Source: G963708235 sp963708235
GTDB taxonomy: Bacteria > Actinomycetota > Acidimicrobiia > Spongiisociales > UBA5794
DNA length: 64,000 nucleotides
NCBI GenBank assembly: GCA_963708235.1
Contig: OY970200.1
Coordinates: forward strand, 1,488,001 to 1,552,000
Direction: 5' to 3'
Shown: in pieces, positions 25,018-33,468 of the stretch
Layout: each line of letters begins with the position of its first letter
Position numbering within the stretch: the first letter of the stretch is position 1
The notes under the pieces: generated by a model
Databases searched by the model: none
Told to the model about the DNA's origin: nothing
Seen by the model: only the letters and a program-made list of their open reading frames with translations
Made by a program: the position numbers and the translations under genes

Positions 25018-26361
25018 TCAGGTTACCGGCCCGGTGCCGCAGAACCGGACGATCAGGATCGCCAGGGTGTGCGCCACCCGGATCAGCTCGGCCACCGGGA
25101 CCTGCTCGTTGGGGCCGTGGGCAAGACGGACGTCGCCGGGGCCGTAGAGCACCGAGGCGATACCGCCACGGTTGACCAGGTGGCGCAGGTCGCTGCCGTA
25201 GGGAACGCCACGCACCGGCGCATCGGACGAGGCGATCAGCCGGTGACACTCTCCGAGGACGGTGACGATCCCGGCGTCGGGTGCGGTCGCCGTCGGATGA
25301 AACTGGCCACCCCACCATTCCACCCGCGGCGGACGGATGCTCAGCCACGGATCGGTGGCGGCGGCGTCGGCGACCGCAACCTCCAGTTCCCGGCGGGCGG
25401 CGGCGATATCTTCACCCGGGGCAACCCCGTACCGACCCTCGGCGACCAACCGGTCGGGAACGGTCGACGCCCATTCACCGGCATGGACGGTGCCGATCGA
25501 CAGCGCCAGCGGCAATTCCAGGTGGGCGAACATCGGATCGGTCAGCCGGCCGTTGCGCCGGTGCTCGAGCGCCATCAGCGCATCGTGGACGATGCGGAAC
25601 TTCTCGACGGCGCTGACCCCTTCGTTGCGGAGGGCGCCGTGGGCGGGACGTCCCGGCACCGTGATCCGGAACCCGAGCGCACCGGCCTGACTGGTGGCGA
25701 TCTCGCCGGCGGTGGGTTCGACCACGACGGCGGCGTCGGCGGTATGACCGCGAGCCAGGGTGGCGAGCGTCCCGAGGCCACCGTCCTCCTCGCCGACGAC
25801 GGAGGCGATCGACACAGAACCGGTCAGCTCACGCCCCGCATCCCGGAGGGCGACCGTGACCGCACGGACCGCCGCCGCCGCACAGACCAGCCCGGCTTTC
25901 ATGTCGACCGTACCGCGACCGGCGACGTTCCCGTCGACCTGCGTCGCCTCCCACGGCGGCGTCGCCCACTGGGAGAGGTCGCCGACCGGGACCACGTCGA
26001 TGTGGCCGTTGAACATCAGCGCCGGACCGGGGCCGCCGATGTGCCCCACCACGCCGAGCGCCTCGTCGCGAGTCACCTCGGCCGAGAAGTCCGGGTCGGT
26101 CGCCAGGTGATCGAGGTCGATCTCCCACAGGTCGACATCCATCCCGATTTCGGCCAGCACGCTGGCCATGTGCCGCTGTGCCGGCGATTCGTCGCCCCCG
26201 TCGCTGCGGAATGCCACCAGGTCGGTGAGCAGCTCGAGCATCCAGGTTTCGTCGATGGCGGCGACCGCCGCCTGTTCGATCCCGGACTGGTCGATCCCCG
26301 CCGGCTGGTTTCCCGCCGTTTCGAGCGGGCTCATCCTCTCGAAATGGCTCGGGTCAGACAT
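25018..26361 (-). CDS. M20 family metallopeptidase (ArgE/DapE-like deacylase)
   Basis: 447 residues. The metal ligands and catalytic residues appear in order: FNGHIDVVP (His), GRGTVDMKAG (bridging Asp), VVGEEDGG (general base Glu and ligand Glu), VVEPT (Glu), and AHGPNEQV (His) near the C-terminus. A dimerisation insert lies between. The enzyme likely hydrolyses N-acyl or peptide bonds of an amino acid substrate. ATG 26361 has GGAGG 9 nt upstream and is preferred over ATG 26334, which forms a perfect ATGA with the upstream stop but lacks spacing for its ribosome-binding site. It overlaps the amidinohydrolase gene, so both enzymes may act on the same arginine-derived compound (inference). Confidence 0.87.
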   Translation of the reverse strand: MSDPSHFERMSPLETAGNQPAGIDQSGIEQAAVAAIDETWMLELLTDLVAFRSDGGDESPAQRHMASVLAEIGMDVDLWEIDLDHLATDPDFSAEVTRDEALGVVGHIGGPGPALMFNGHIDVVPVGDLSQWATPPWEATQVDGNVAGRGTVDMKAGLVCAAAAVRAVTVALRDAGRELTGSVSIASVVGEEDGGLGTLATLARGHTADAAVVVEPTAGEIATSQAGALGFRITVPGRPAHGALRNEGVSAVEKFRIVHDALMALEHRRNGRLTDPMFAHLELPLALSIGTVHAGEWASTVPDRLVAEGRYGVAPGEDIAAARRELEVAVADAAATDPWLSIRPPRVEWWGGQFHPTATAPDAGIVTVLGECHRLIASSDAPVRGVPYGSDLRHLVNRGGIASVLYGPGDVRLAHGPNEQVPVAELIRVAHTLAILIVRFCGTGPVT

Positions 26362-27203
26362 GTCGCACCGCCCTCCGCCTTGAGGGTGATCTCGTTGCCG
26401 CGATAGGTCCGGATGTCGCACCCTGCGGCGGCGAGACCCTGGGCGGTCGCCGGGTTGCCCTCGAGCATGATGCAGCGACCCGGTGCGGTGGCGAGGACGT
26501 TGCTGCCGTGGGTGGCCAACTCCTCCTCGGGGACGTCGACGAGTCGGAAGCCACGGTCGCCGAGCATCTCGAGGAACGGGACCGGGAGCAGCGGTCGGAA
26601 CACGACGGCAAGATCCGGTGCCACCACGCTGATCAGCGACATCAGATGGAGACACGCCGCCGGACCGGTGTGATAGGGGAGAGGGACCGGTACCAGGGCC
26701 ACGTCGGGGAGGATGATGGCGAGCTGGTCGAGGGCGTGGCGGTTGGTGCGGAACCCCTGCCCGACGGCGAGGGTGTTGGCATCCAGCCACAGCAGGTCGC
26801 CACCCTCGGCGGTGGCCGGTGACGTCAGCCGCCCGGCGATCGGCACCCCGGCGGTGCGCAACGTCGCCGCAAGCGGTTCCTCCTCGCCACGGCGCAACTC
26901 CTTGCCCATCCGCAGCACGACGGTTCCGCCGTCGACCACCAGCACGGGGTCATGGACGAAGATGGCGTCGGCGTGGTCGGGGAGCGGGGTGTCATGGTTG
27001 ACGATCTCGGTACCGTCGTCGACCAGCAGCTGGACCAGGGCATCGTGTTCGGCCATCGCACCCGTCAGATCCGGTACGGCGGTGTAGTTCCAGCGAACCG
27101 GGTCGGTGACGGCGAAGGCGGCGTCCGGTCGTCGCACGACAACCCGACGCAGCGGCCCGGCCATGGTTTGCGCCCCGTAGAGCGCCGCATTGATGTGGCT
27201 CAT
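26331..27203 (-). CDS. DDAH/arginine deiminase-like amidinohydrolase
   Basis: 290 residues of the guanidino-modifying superfamily. Catalytic elements: PDHADAIFVHDPVLV (Asp region of substrate binding), TAEGGDLLWLD, TGPAACLHLMS (His) and, at the C-terminus, EGGATCLTR (nucleophilic Cys). The family includes dimethylargininase and arginine deiminase; the length favours a DDAH-type enzyme releasing citrulline. ATG 27203 lies 6 nt downstream of TAGCAT (27210-27215), so it is probably leaderless. Divergent from the tryptophan dioxygenase gene. Confidence 0.85.
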   Translation of the reverse strand: MSHINAALYGAQTMAGPLRRVVVRRPDAAFAVTDPVRWNYTAVPDLTGAMAEHDALVQLLVDDGTEIVNHDTPLPDHADAIFVHDPVLVVDGGTVVLRMGKELRRGEEEPLAATLRTAGVPIAGRLTSPATAEGGDLLWLDANTLAVGQGFRTNRHALDQLAIILPDVALVPVPLPYHTGPAACLHLMSLISVVAPDLAVVFRPLLPVPFLEMLGDRGFRLVDVPEEELATHGSNVLATAPGRCIMLEGNPATAQGLAAAGCDIRTYRGNEITLKAEGGATCLTRAISRG

Positions 27204-27341
27204 CCGGCGATGCTACGTCGCCTGCGCCGTTGTGGGACGCCGCCCTTCGACCAACCGGTGCGCTGCCGTCCCCCGGGAGGGCGACACCGGCTTGAATGAA
27301 CGTCCCGACACCGACCGCCCATGACCCGATCAGGAGATGCG

Positions 27342-28430
27342 ATGGCAGACGCCCCCGTCTACTACCACGACTATCTGCGACTCGACCGGCTGCTCTCCGC
27401 CCAGGAGCCGGAGTCGGAGCGTCTCGGTATCGACGCCCACGACGAGTTGCTGTTCATCATCGTGCACCAGGCATACGAACTGTGGTTCAAACAGATCCTG
27501 CATGAGCTCGACGCCGTCCACCGGATCTTCTCCGAGGACGTGGTCGAGGAGCGGATGATGGGGCGGGTCGTCGCCCATCTGGAGCGGGTGGTGGCCATCC
27601 AGGGGCTGCTCATCGACCAGATCGGTGTGCTGGAGACGATGACCCCGCTCGACTTCCTCGAGTTTCGCGATCTGCTCGTCCCCGCATCGGGGTTCCAGAG
27701 CCTCCAGTTCCGTCTGATCGAGAATCTGCTCGGTCTCCAGAACGAGCGGCGCATGCTGATCAACGAAGCCGCCTACACCACCAGGTTCTCCGAGCCGCAC
27801 CGGGCGACCCTGGAGGCGTCGCACCAGCGAACCTCGCTGTTCGATCTGGTCGAGGCATGGTTGGAACGCACCCCGTTTCTCCAGTTCGGCGACTACGACT
27901 TCTGGCAGTCGTACGGGGATGCCGTTCACCGCATGCAGCAACGGGAGCGGCGCCTGATCGAAGGAAACCCCAACCTGACCGAGGCGGGTCGCACCGACCA
28001 GCTCGCCCGGTTCGATGCCACCTCAGCGGACTTCGGTTCCGTGTTCGACGCCGCCGCCTTCGAGCAGCTACGGGCCGCCGGTCACCGCCGACTCAGCCAC
28101 CAGTCGTTCCTTGCCGCCCTGCTGATCACGATGTACCGCGACGAACCGATCCTCCATCTCCCGTTCAGGGTGCTCGAGGCGTTGATGGATGTGGACGCCG
28201 GATTCACCGCATGGCGGCAACGCCATGCCCTGATGGTGCGCCGGATGATCGGCGCCAAGATCGGAACCGGGGGCACGACGGGTCACGACTATCTCCGTGA
28301 CACCGCCAACCACCACCGGGTGTGGTCGGATCTGTTCGATCTGACCACCTACCTGATCCCGCGTTCTGAACTTCCCGAGCTTCCGGTTTCGGTGGCTCAG
28401 GCGATGCGGTTCCACCTCGACGTCGGCTGA
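27342..28430 (+). CDS. Tryptophan 2,3-dioxygenase family protein
   Basis: 362 residues. The N-terminal YYHDYLRLDRLLSAQ and DELLFIIVHQAYELWFKQILHEL, and the C-terminal MVRRMIGAKIGTGGTTGHDYL, are the core signatures of haem tryptophan 2,3-dioxygenase. The conserved substrate/haem histidines (HQAYELWFK and near RQRHALMVRR) are present. It opens the indole ring of tryptophan, or a related substrate, to N-formylkynurenine. ATG 27342 has AGGAG 5 nt upstream. Kynureninase or formamidase genes are not adjacent, so the pathway must be completed elsewhere. Confidence 0.93.
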   Translation: MADAPVYYHDYLRLDRLLSAQEPESERLGIDAHDELLFIIVHQAYELWFKQILHELDAVHRIFSEDVVEERMMGRVVAHLERVVAIQGLLIDQIGVLETMTPLDFLEFRDLLVPASGFQSLQFRLIENLLGLQNERRMLINEAAYTTRFSEPHRATLEASHQRTSLFDLVEAWLERTPFLQFGDYDFWQSYGDAVHRMQQRERRLIEGNPNLTEAGRTDQLARFDATSADFGSVFDAAAFEQLRAAGHRRLSHQSFLAALLITMYRDEPILHLPFRVLEALMDVDAGFTAWRQRHALMVRRMIGAKIGTGGTTGHDYLRDTANHHRVWSDLFDLTTYLIPRSELPELPVSVAQAMRFHLDVG

Positions 28431-28461
28431 TCGCCACGCCCCGGCACCGCAGCGGTCGGGG

Positions 28462-28665
28462 TCACGGTCCGGCAGCCTCCTGGACCACCTCGAGGTACTC
28501 GGTGAGCCGGTCGCCGGTGTCGGAGCCGACCAGCGTGACGGTGACGGCGGCGACGATGGCGAGAAAGACGCCCATCATGGCGTATTCGACCATCGAGGAC
28601 CCGGCCTCGTCGGTTGTCGGCGATGCGATCCGCATCTGCCAACGGGCGAGCAACATACGACCCAT
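28462..28665 (-). CDS. Flp/Fap-type pilin subunit (orphan)
   Basis: 67 residues. DEAGSSMVEYAMMGVFLAIVAAVTVTLVG has the class IVb pilin features: a processing region before a hydrophobic helix with Glu at position +5 and a Tyr next to it. ATG 28665 has AGGAG 8 nt upstream. Flp pilins need TadA/B/C and a TadV peptidase, none of which is nearby, so assembly genes lie elsewhere or this subunit is a solitary pseudopilin. Confidence 0.8.
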   Translation of the reverse strand: MGRMLLARWQMRIASPTTDEAGSSMVEYAMMGVFLAIVAAVTVTLVGSDTGDRLTEYLEVVQEAAGP

Positions 28666-28782
28666 TGATTCATCTCCTGGCCACCACGACCTCCCGGGTG
28701 GGGGCCCGGGCTACCCGGCACGACCCTTCTACCCGTCGTGCCTGCACGGCGACCTGTGTCGTCTCGTGTTCGCCGGAGTGTA

Positions 28783-28806
28783 TGGCAGAGACCGGGGTCT
28801 CTGCCA
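28783..28806 (-). terminator. Perfect 10-bp hairpin downstream of the patatin gene
   Basis: TGGCAGAGAC and GTCTCTGCCA pair around a CGGG loop, 37 bp beyond the patatin stop. There is no T tract. Confidence 0.45.
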
Positions 28807-28842
28807 CGGGTCGACCGGCTCAATCCGCAGCCATCGAGAGTG

Positions 28843-29811
28843 TCAGACCGGGCTGGAGGTGATGTGGCGAGACAACACGTCCCAGGTGTCGGGATCGCCG
28901 AGGGCGTCGGTGAACGAGTTGAGCGTCCGGAGAAAGGCGGGGACCGCCGCCTGGGTCGACAGCGGGTTGGGTCGGGTCACCGCCAGCACCCCCTCGTCGG
29001 GGCGGAACACCACCACATCGGTTGCCGGCCAGCGCGTCCGGATCGTCTCGATCTCGATCGCAAGTGCGGCGCTCCCGGCGCGATCCAGGGCCCCTTCGTA
29101 GAAGCGGGCGCCCGGTCGCCGCTGTGACGACGCCATCGGAGCGACCACGATGATCAGGTCGAGCGGGGTGGGGGAGCCCAGCACGAGATCGGCGCTGGTC
29201 CCGGACGAGACCCCCCCGTCGAGATACCAACGGCCCTGGATCTTCACCGGTTCGAACACCATCGGCACCGCGGCCGAGGCGGCCACCGCCTGACCGAGCG
29301 TGACATCCGGGGCCTCGTCGGTCCCGAACGCCACCCGTCTGCGGGCGGCGACGTCGTAGGCCACCACCACGGTGGGACGATCCGGCCAGGAATGGACCTG
29401 CGGTCCGATGCGCTCTTCGACCCATTCGACGATGCCGTCGGTGCGGTAGCGGGCCGGGCTTCCGGCCAGCAGTCGCAGATCGGGTCGGGTGAGGCCCGGG
29501 ATGATCCCCCGCCGCACCCATCGCACCACACCGCCGGGTGCGCTGCTCGGACTGTTCCCCCGCCGGTAGATGCGGCGGTGGAGCCGTTCGGCCATCTCCT
29601 CCTCCGACACCGAATCGTCGAGGAAGGTGTCGAGGCTGAGCTGGCCACCACGGATCAGGGCGGCGGTGAACGCCCCACAGGAGGTGCCGATGATCACCTC
29701 GGCATCGTCCGGTTTCCAGCCCGTCGCCATTTCGAGCGCCAGCAACGCACCCAGTTGGTACGCCGCTCCGGTGATCCCCCCACCGCCCAGCACAAGCCCG
29801 ACCGCCGACAT
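28843..29811 (-). CDS. Patatin-like phospholipase
   Basis: 322 residues. GLVLGGGGITGAAYQLG is the oxyanion glycine motif, VIIGTSCGAFTAAL the GxSxG nucleophile elbow, and WYLDGGVSSG the DGG motif with the catalytic Asp. The enzyme is predicted to hydrolyse acyl chains from lipids. It has no signal peptide. ATG 29811 follows TAACCT by exactly 7 nt (29819-29824), indicating a leaderless transcript. It is divergent from mshD, with a 13-bp perfect palindrome in the 117-bp gap. Confidence 0.88.
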   Translation of the reverse strand: MSAVGLVLGGGGITGAAYQLGALLALEMATGWKPDDAEVIIGTSCGAFTAALIRGGQLSLDTFLDDSVSEEEMAERLHRRIYRRGNSPSSAPGGVVRWVRRGIIPGLTRPDLRLLAGSPARYRTDGIVEWVEERIGPQVHSWPDRPTVVVAYDVAARRRVAFGTDEAPDVTLGQAVAASAAVPMVFEPVKIQGRWYLDGGVSSGTSADLVLGSPTPLDLIIVVAPMASSQRRPGARFYEGALDRAGSAALAIEIETIRTRWPATDVVVFRPDEGVLAVTRPNPLSTQAAVPAFLRTLNSFTDALGDPDTWDVLSRHITSSPV

Positions 29812-29818
29812 GCTCCGC

Positions 29819-29824
29819 AGGTTA
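29819..29824 (-). promoter_or_regulatory. -10 box TAACCT for the patatin gene
   Basis: The box is separated by 7 nt from ATG 29811 on the minus strand, fitting leaderless transcription. Confidence 0.5.
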
Positions 29825-29869
29825 CCGACCCTCGCCGGATCGCGACCGGCGTCGCACTCGTCGGTTTCC

Positions 29870-29904
29870 GCACCAAACGGTCCGGCGGTCCGACCGTTTG
29901 GTGC
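29870..29904. promoter_or_regulatory. Perfect 13-bp palindrome between patatin and mshD
   Basis: GCACCAAACGGTC (29870-29882) and GACCGTTTGGTGC (29892-29904) are exact inverse copies separated by 9 nt. The right arm falls where the -35 region of the mshD promoter should lie (-10 TAGGCT at 29918-29923). This suggests an operator controlling one or both divergent genes. It could also act as a hairpin. Confidence 0.6.
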
Positions 29905-29917
29905 CGGACCCGCCGGG

Positions 29918-29923
29918 TAGGCT
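29918..29923 (+). promoter_or_regulatory. -10 box TAGGCT; leaderless mshD start
   Basis: TAGGCT is 5 nt before ATG 29929. No ribosome-binding site is present. Confidence 0.5.
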
Positions 29924-29928
29924 CCCCG

Positions 29929-30900
29929 ATGGTGCAGGTACGTCGCTTCCATCCCGATGATCGGCCCGCCGTCGATCGGATCATCGCCCTCCGCGATCGG
30001 AGCGACGGCTATCCGGCGTTGAGTGAGCACAAGGCGATCCGTCTCGGCAGCGCCGCTGCCGGGGGCGGGGCCGAGTGGGTGCTGGTCGATGCGCCCGAAG
30101 CAGCGGGTGGTCGGATCTTCGGCTACGCCCAGGCAGCCGTGCACCGCTCGCCGCTTGGGGGAACATCGGATCGGACCGAGATCGAGGTGGTGGTCGCCCC
30201 GGACGACATCGTCGCCGGTGTCGCCGCCGACCTGGCGACGGGGTCACCTGACACCGTCGACGCCACACCCGCTCAGGTCGGACGCACCATGGCGCTGATC
30301 AAAGAGGCGCTGGCGGACACTGCCGGTGACGGGATCCGTACCGTGTGGGCATGGCGGGCCGCCGATGTCGTCGCCGTCACCGCACTCGGGTTGGCGCCGG
30401 TGCGATCACTGTTGGAGATGCGCCGACCACTTCCGCTCGTCCGCACCTGGTCGGCGCCGCCCGGGATCGAGATCCGCACCTTCCGGCCGGGATCGGACGA
30501 GGACACCTGGCTCGAGATGAACAACGCCGCCTTTGCCGGCCATCCCGAGAACGGCTCGCTCGACCGCAGCGATCTCGCCATCCGCATGGCGCAGCCGTGG
30601 TTCGATCCCGCCGGGTTCCTGATGGCGTGGGGTCCCGGGAACCGTCTGCTCGGATCATGCTGGACCAAGCTGCACGATGACGGGGTCGGCGAGATCTACA
30701 TCGTCGGCGTGGCTCCCGATGGCCAGGGGGCCGGGTTGGGGACCGCCCTGGTCATTGCCGCCCTCGATGATCTGCATCATCGACAGGGCGCCATCCAGGC
30801 GCAGCTCTACGTCGAGGAGGCGAACACCGGTGCCGTGGCGTTCTACCAGGGTCTGGGCTTCACCACGGTTCGGACGTTGCGGGAGTACACATCCGGGTAG
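29929..30900 (+). CDS. mshD: Mycothiol acetyltransferase (mycothiol synthase)
   Basis: 323 residues with two GNAT domains. The N-terminal domain is divergent and degenerate. The C-terminal one is a classic acetyltransferase: TWLEMNNAAFAGHPENG, PWFDPAGFLMAWG, LLGSCWTKLH, EIYIVGVAPDGQGAGLGTAL (acetyl-CoA loop), and LYVEEANTGAVAFYQGLGF. These match MshD, which acetylates Cys-GlcN-Ins to make mycothiol, the actinobacterial thiol, so the gene is also a taxonomic marker. Other msh genes are not in the window. Confidence 0.9.
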   Translation: MVQVRRFHPDDRPAVDRIIALRDRSDGYPALSEHKAIRLGSAAAGGGAEWVLVDAPEAAGGRIFGYAQAAVHRSPLGGTSDRTEIEVVVAPDDIVAGVAADLATGSPDTVDATPAQVGRTMALIKEALADTAGDGIRTVWAWRAADVVAVTALGLAPVRSLLEMRRPLPLVRTWSAPPGIEIRTFRPGSDEDTWLEMNNAAFAGHPENGSLDRSDLAIRMAQPWFDPAGFLMAWGPGNRLLGSCWTKLHDDGVGEIYIVGVAPDGQGAGLGTALVIAALDDLHHRQGAIQAQLYVEEANTGAVAFYQGLGFTTVRTLREYTSG

Positions 30901-30988
30901 TGCCGTCAGCCGAACGCACCGGTACGGACACCTGGGGTGACCGGTGGCTGTGGTTCCGGTTGCGCTGAGTTGTGGTGCGTCCGGCGTC

Positions 30989-31186
30989 TCAGCCGAACCG
31001 TTGTCGGCACGACGGGCAACGCTCGTCGTCCTCACGGGTCGGCGCCTGACACCACGGGCACGGCAGATCACTGTCGAAGCCCGCCGACGGTGCGGAAGCG
31101 GTGGGGAGGGAACCCGGTGTGAACCGGCGATTCACCGCCAACACTCCCGCAGCGACGAAGGCGCTCGCTACAACGACATCGACCAT
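30989..31186 (-). CDS. Small membrane-anchored zinc-ribbon protein
   Basis: 65 residues. A short hydrophobic N-terminal helix (VDVVVASAFVAAGVLAVN) is followed by a linker and a CPWC...CPSC zinc ribbon (two CxxC pairs spaced 12 residues). ATG 31186 has a strong AAGGAG 7 nt upstream. A TACGCT box lies a further ~20 bp up. Divergent from thrS. Function unknown; probably a metal-binding membrane factor. Confidence 0.7.
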   Translation of the reverse strand: MVDVVVASAFVAAGVLAVNRRFTPGSLPTASAPSAGFDSDLPCPWCQAPTREDDERCPSCRQRFG

Positions 31187-31335
31187 CTCTGGCTCCTTCC
31201 CTGGCTGGGGGAAGCGTAGAAGCAATAGGCGAAGTTTTCGCGGATTTCCGATCTGCGGCGATGGCGACGACCCCGCCGTCGCCGCAGGCCCGGATGCGGA
31301 GGCTGCCCGCATTCCCCGGGTGCGGCCATCCCGTT

Positions 31336-31341
31336 TAGCCT
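31336..31341 (+). promoter_or_regulatory. -10 box TAGCCT upstream of thrS
   Basis: Gives a leader of about 25 nt that includes the AGAGGA site of thrS. No T-box-like leader is visible. Confidence 0.4.
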
Positions 31342-31373
31342 GTGGTCCTGCACGTTCGAGCGAGAGGAACATC

Positions 31374-33308
31374 GTGGCCATCCATCTCACCTTCCCTGAT
31401 GGGACCGTTCGGGAGTTCCCCGACGGTGCCACCGGTGCCGAGGTGGCGGCCTCCATCGGACCCCGATTGGCCAAGGCCGCCGTCGCCGTCAAACACGATG
31501 GGGTCGCCCTCGACCTTGCCCGTCCCCTCCCCGGGGACGGCGCCCTCGAGGTGGTCACCGACACCACGGACGAGGGTCGCTTCATCATGCGTCACTCCGC
31601 CGCCCATGTGATGGCGCAGGCGGTGCTCGATCTGTTCGAGGGCGCATCGTTCGCCATCGGGCCACCGATCGAGGACGGCTTCTACTACGACTTCGAGATC
31701 GGCCGCCCGTTCACCCCGGAGGATCTGGAACGGATCGAGGCGCGGATGGACGAGATCATCGCCGAGGACCAGCCGTTCGAACGCGACATGATCCCGATCG
31801 ACGAGGCGTTCCAGGTTTTCGCCGACCAACCCTTCAAGACCGAGATCCTTCACGGTGTCGACGAGGAGCAGGGCGCCGGTAGCGACGAGGTCAGCGTCTA
31901 CCGCAACCTCGATTTCGTCGACCTGTGCCGGGGGCCCCACGTCCCGTCGACCGCCCGGCTCAAAGCGGTGAAGCTGCTGCGTAGCGCCGGCGCCTACTGG
32001 CGGGGCGACGAGCGCAACCCGCAGTTGCAGCGCATCTACGGCACCGCCTGGGAGTCCCGTACCGCACTCGACGAGTACCTGCACCGGGTCGAGGAGGCGC
32101 GCCGCCGGGACCATCGCAAGCTCGGAGTCGAACTCGATCTCTACTCCTTCCCCAACGAGCTGGGGAGCGGGCTTGCGGTGTGGCACCCGAAGGGCGGGAT
32201 CATCCGCCGCGCCATCGAGGATTACAGCCGCCGCACCCACGCCGCCCACGACTACGACCTGGTGTACTCGCCCCACGTCGCCAAGGCGGATCTGTGGCAC
32301 ACCTCGCGCCATCTCGACTTCTATGCCGAGGGGATCTACCCCGGGATCGTGATGGACGAGAACGTCGAGTACCGGCTGAAGCCGATGAACTGCCCGTTCC
32401 ATATCCTGATCTTCGCCAACCAGGGCCGCAGCTACCGCGACCTCCCGATGCGTCTCTACGAGCTGGGCACCGTGTACCGCTACGAGCGCTCCGGCGTGGT
32501 TCACGGGCTGCTGCGGGCCCGCGGGTTCACCCAGGACGACAGCCACATCTTCGTCACCGAGGACCAGGTCGCCCCCGAACTGCAGAACCTGCTCGACTTC
32601 ACCTTGATGGTGCTGCGGGATTTCGGCTTCAACACTTTCGAGGCCGATCTGTCCACCCGTGACCCGGAGAAATGGATGGGCGATCTGGCGTTGTGGGACA
32701 AGGCCACCGAGGCGCTCCGCCAGGCGCTGGACACCGCCGGGCTCCCCTACAACGAGGCGGAGGGTGAGGCCGCCTTCTATGGACCGAAGATCGATATCCA
32801 TGTGCGTGACGCCATCGGCCGTCGTTGGCAGCTCTCCACGCTCCAGGTCGACTTCGGTCAACCGGAGAACTTCGAGTTGGGTTACGCCACCAGCGACAAC
32901 ACCACCGAGCGGCCGGTGATGATCCACCGGGCGCTGATGGGGTCGCTGGAGCGGTTCATCGGGATTCTCATCGAGCACTATGCCGGGGCGCTTCCCGGGT
33001 GGCTGTCACCGGTGCAGGCCGCCATCGTCCCGGTGGCCGACCGTCACCTCGACTACGCCCACCAGGTCGCCGCCGAGTTGCGGGCCGCCGGGTTGCGCAT
33101 CGAGGTCGATGGCCACACCGACACGGTGGGGGAGAAGATCCGTCGTGCCATCACCCAGAAGACCCCGGCGGTGCTGGTGGTCGGGGACAACGACGTCGCC
33201 GACGGCACCGTCGGGCTGCGGCTCCGCGGCGAAGACCGCGATCGGCGTGGAGTGGCGATCGCCGAGACGGTGGCCACCCTGACCGGACTGTGCGCCGAGC
33301 CACGCTGA
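31374..33308 (+). CDS. thrS: Threonyl-tRNA synthetase
   Basis: 644 residues, the expected size. The order is: N-terminal TGS domain (AIHLTFPDGTVREFPDG), editing domain (HSAAHVMAQAV and the CRGPHVPST region), class II catalytic core (KPMNCPFHILIF, RYERSGVVHGLLRARGFTQDDSHIF as motif 2, RALMGSLERFIGILIEHYAG as motif 3), and the anticodon-binding C-terminus. GTG 31374 has AGAGGA 8 nt upstream. It is the first gene of the conserved actinobacterial block that runs to ruvX. Confidence 0.97.
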   Translation: MAIHLTFPDGTVREFPDGATGAEVAASIGPRLAKAAVAVKHDGVALDLARPLPGDGALEVVTDTTDEGRFIMRHSAAHVMAQAVLDLFEGASFAIGPPIEDGFYYDFEIGRPFTPEDLERIEARMDEIIAEDQPFERDMIPIDEAFQVFADQPFKTEILHGVDEEQGAGSDEVSVYRNLDFVDLCRGPHVPSTARLKAVKLLRSAGAYWRGDERNPQLQRIYGTAWESRTALDEYLHRVEEARRRDHRKLGVELDLYSFPNELGSGLAVWHPKGGIIRRAIEDYSRRTHAAHDYDLVYSPHVAKADLWHTSRHLDFYAEGIYPGIVMDENVEYRLKPMNCPFHILIFANQGRSYRDLPMRLYELGTVYRYERSGVVHGLLRARGFTQDDSHIFVTEDQVAPELQNLLDFTLMVLRDFGFNTFEADLSTRDPEKWMGDLALWDKATEALRQALDTAGLPYNEAEGEAAFYGPKIDIHVRDAIGRRWQLSTLQVDFGQPENFELGYATSDNTTERPVMIHRALMGSLERFIGILIEHYAGALPGWLSPVQAAIVPVADRHLDYAHQVAAELRAAGLRIEVDGHTDTVGEKIRRAITQKTPAVLVVGDNDVADGTVGLRLRGEDRDRRGVAIAETVATLTGLCAEPR

Positions 33309-33399
33309 CTCGAGGGTCGGGGAGCCAGACGCGGGGACCAGAAGCGGGGGACCGGTACGGCTCGGCGCCGGGACCGACCGGAGAGGTCGGAATCTGTCG

Positions 33400-33405
33400 T
33401 AGGGT
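33400..33405 (+). promoter_or_regulatory. -10 box TAGGGT upstream of the MMPL gene
   Basis: The surrounding 12 bp match the region in front of the CHAT operon. It would give a leader of about 57 nt. Confidence 0.35.
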
Positions 33406-33468
33406 ACGGCGTTCACGGGTCCGGTGTCCGCCGTACCTCACCGTCATCGTCTCCACAGAGGTTCCCAC

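Noticed and set aside
31187..31373. Possible riboswitch or T-box leader before thrS
   Set aside because: The likely -10 box at 31336 leaves only ~25 nt of leader, and no T-box motif is seen.
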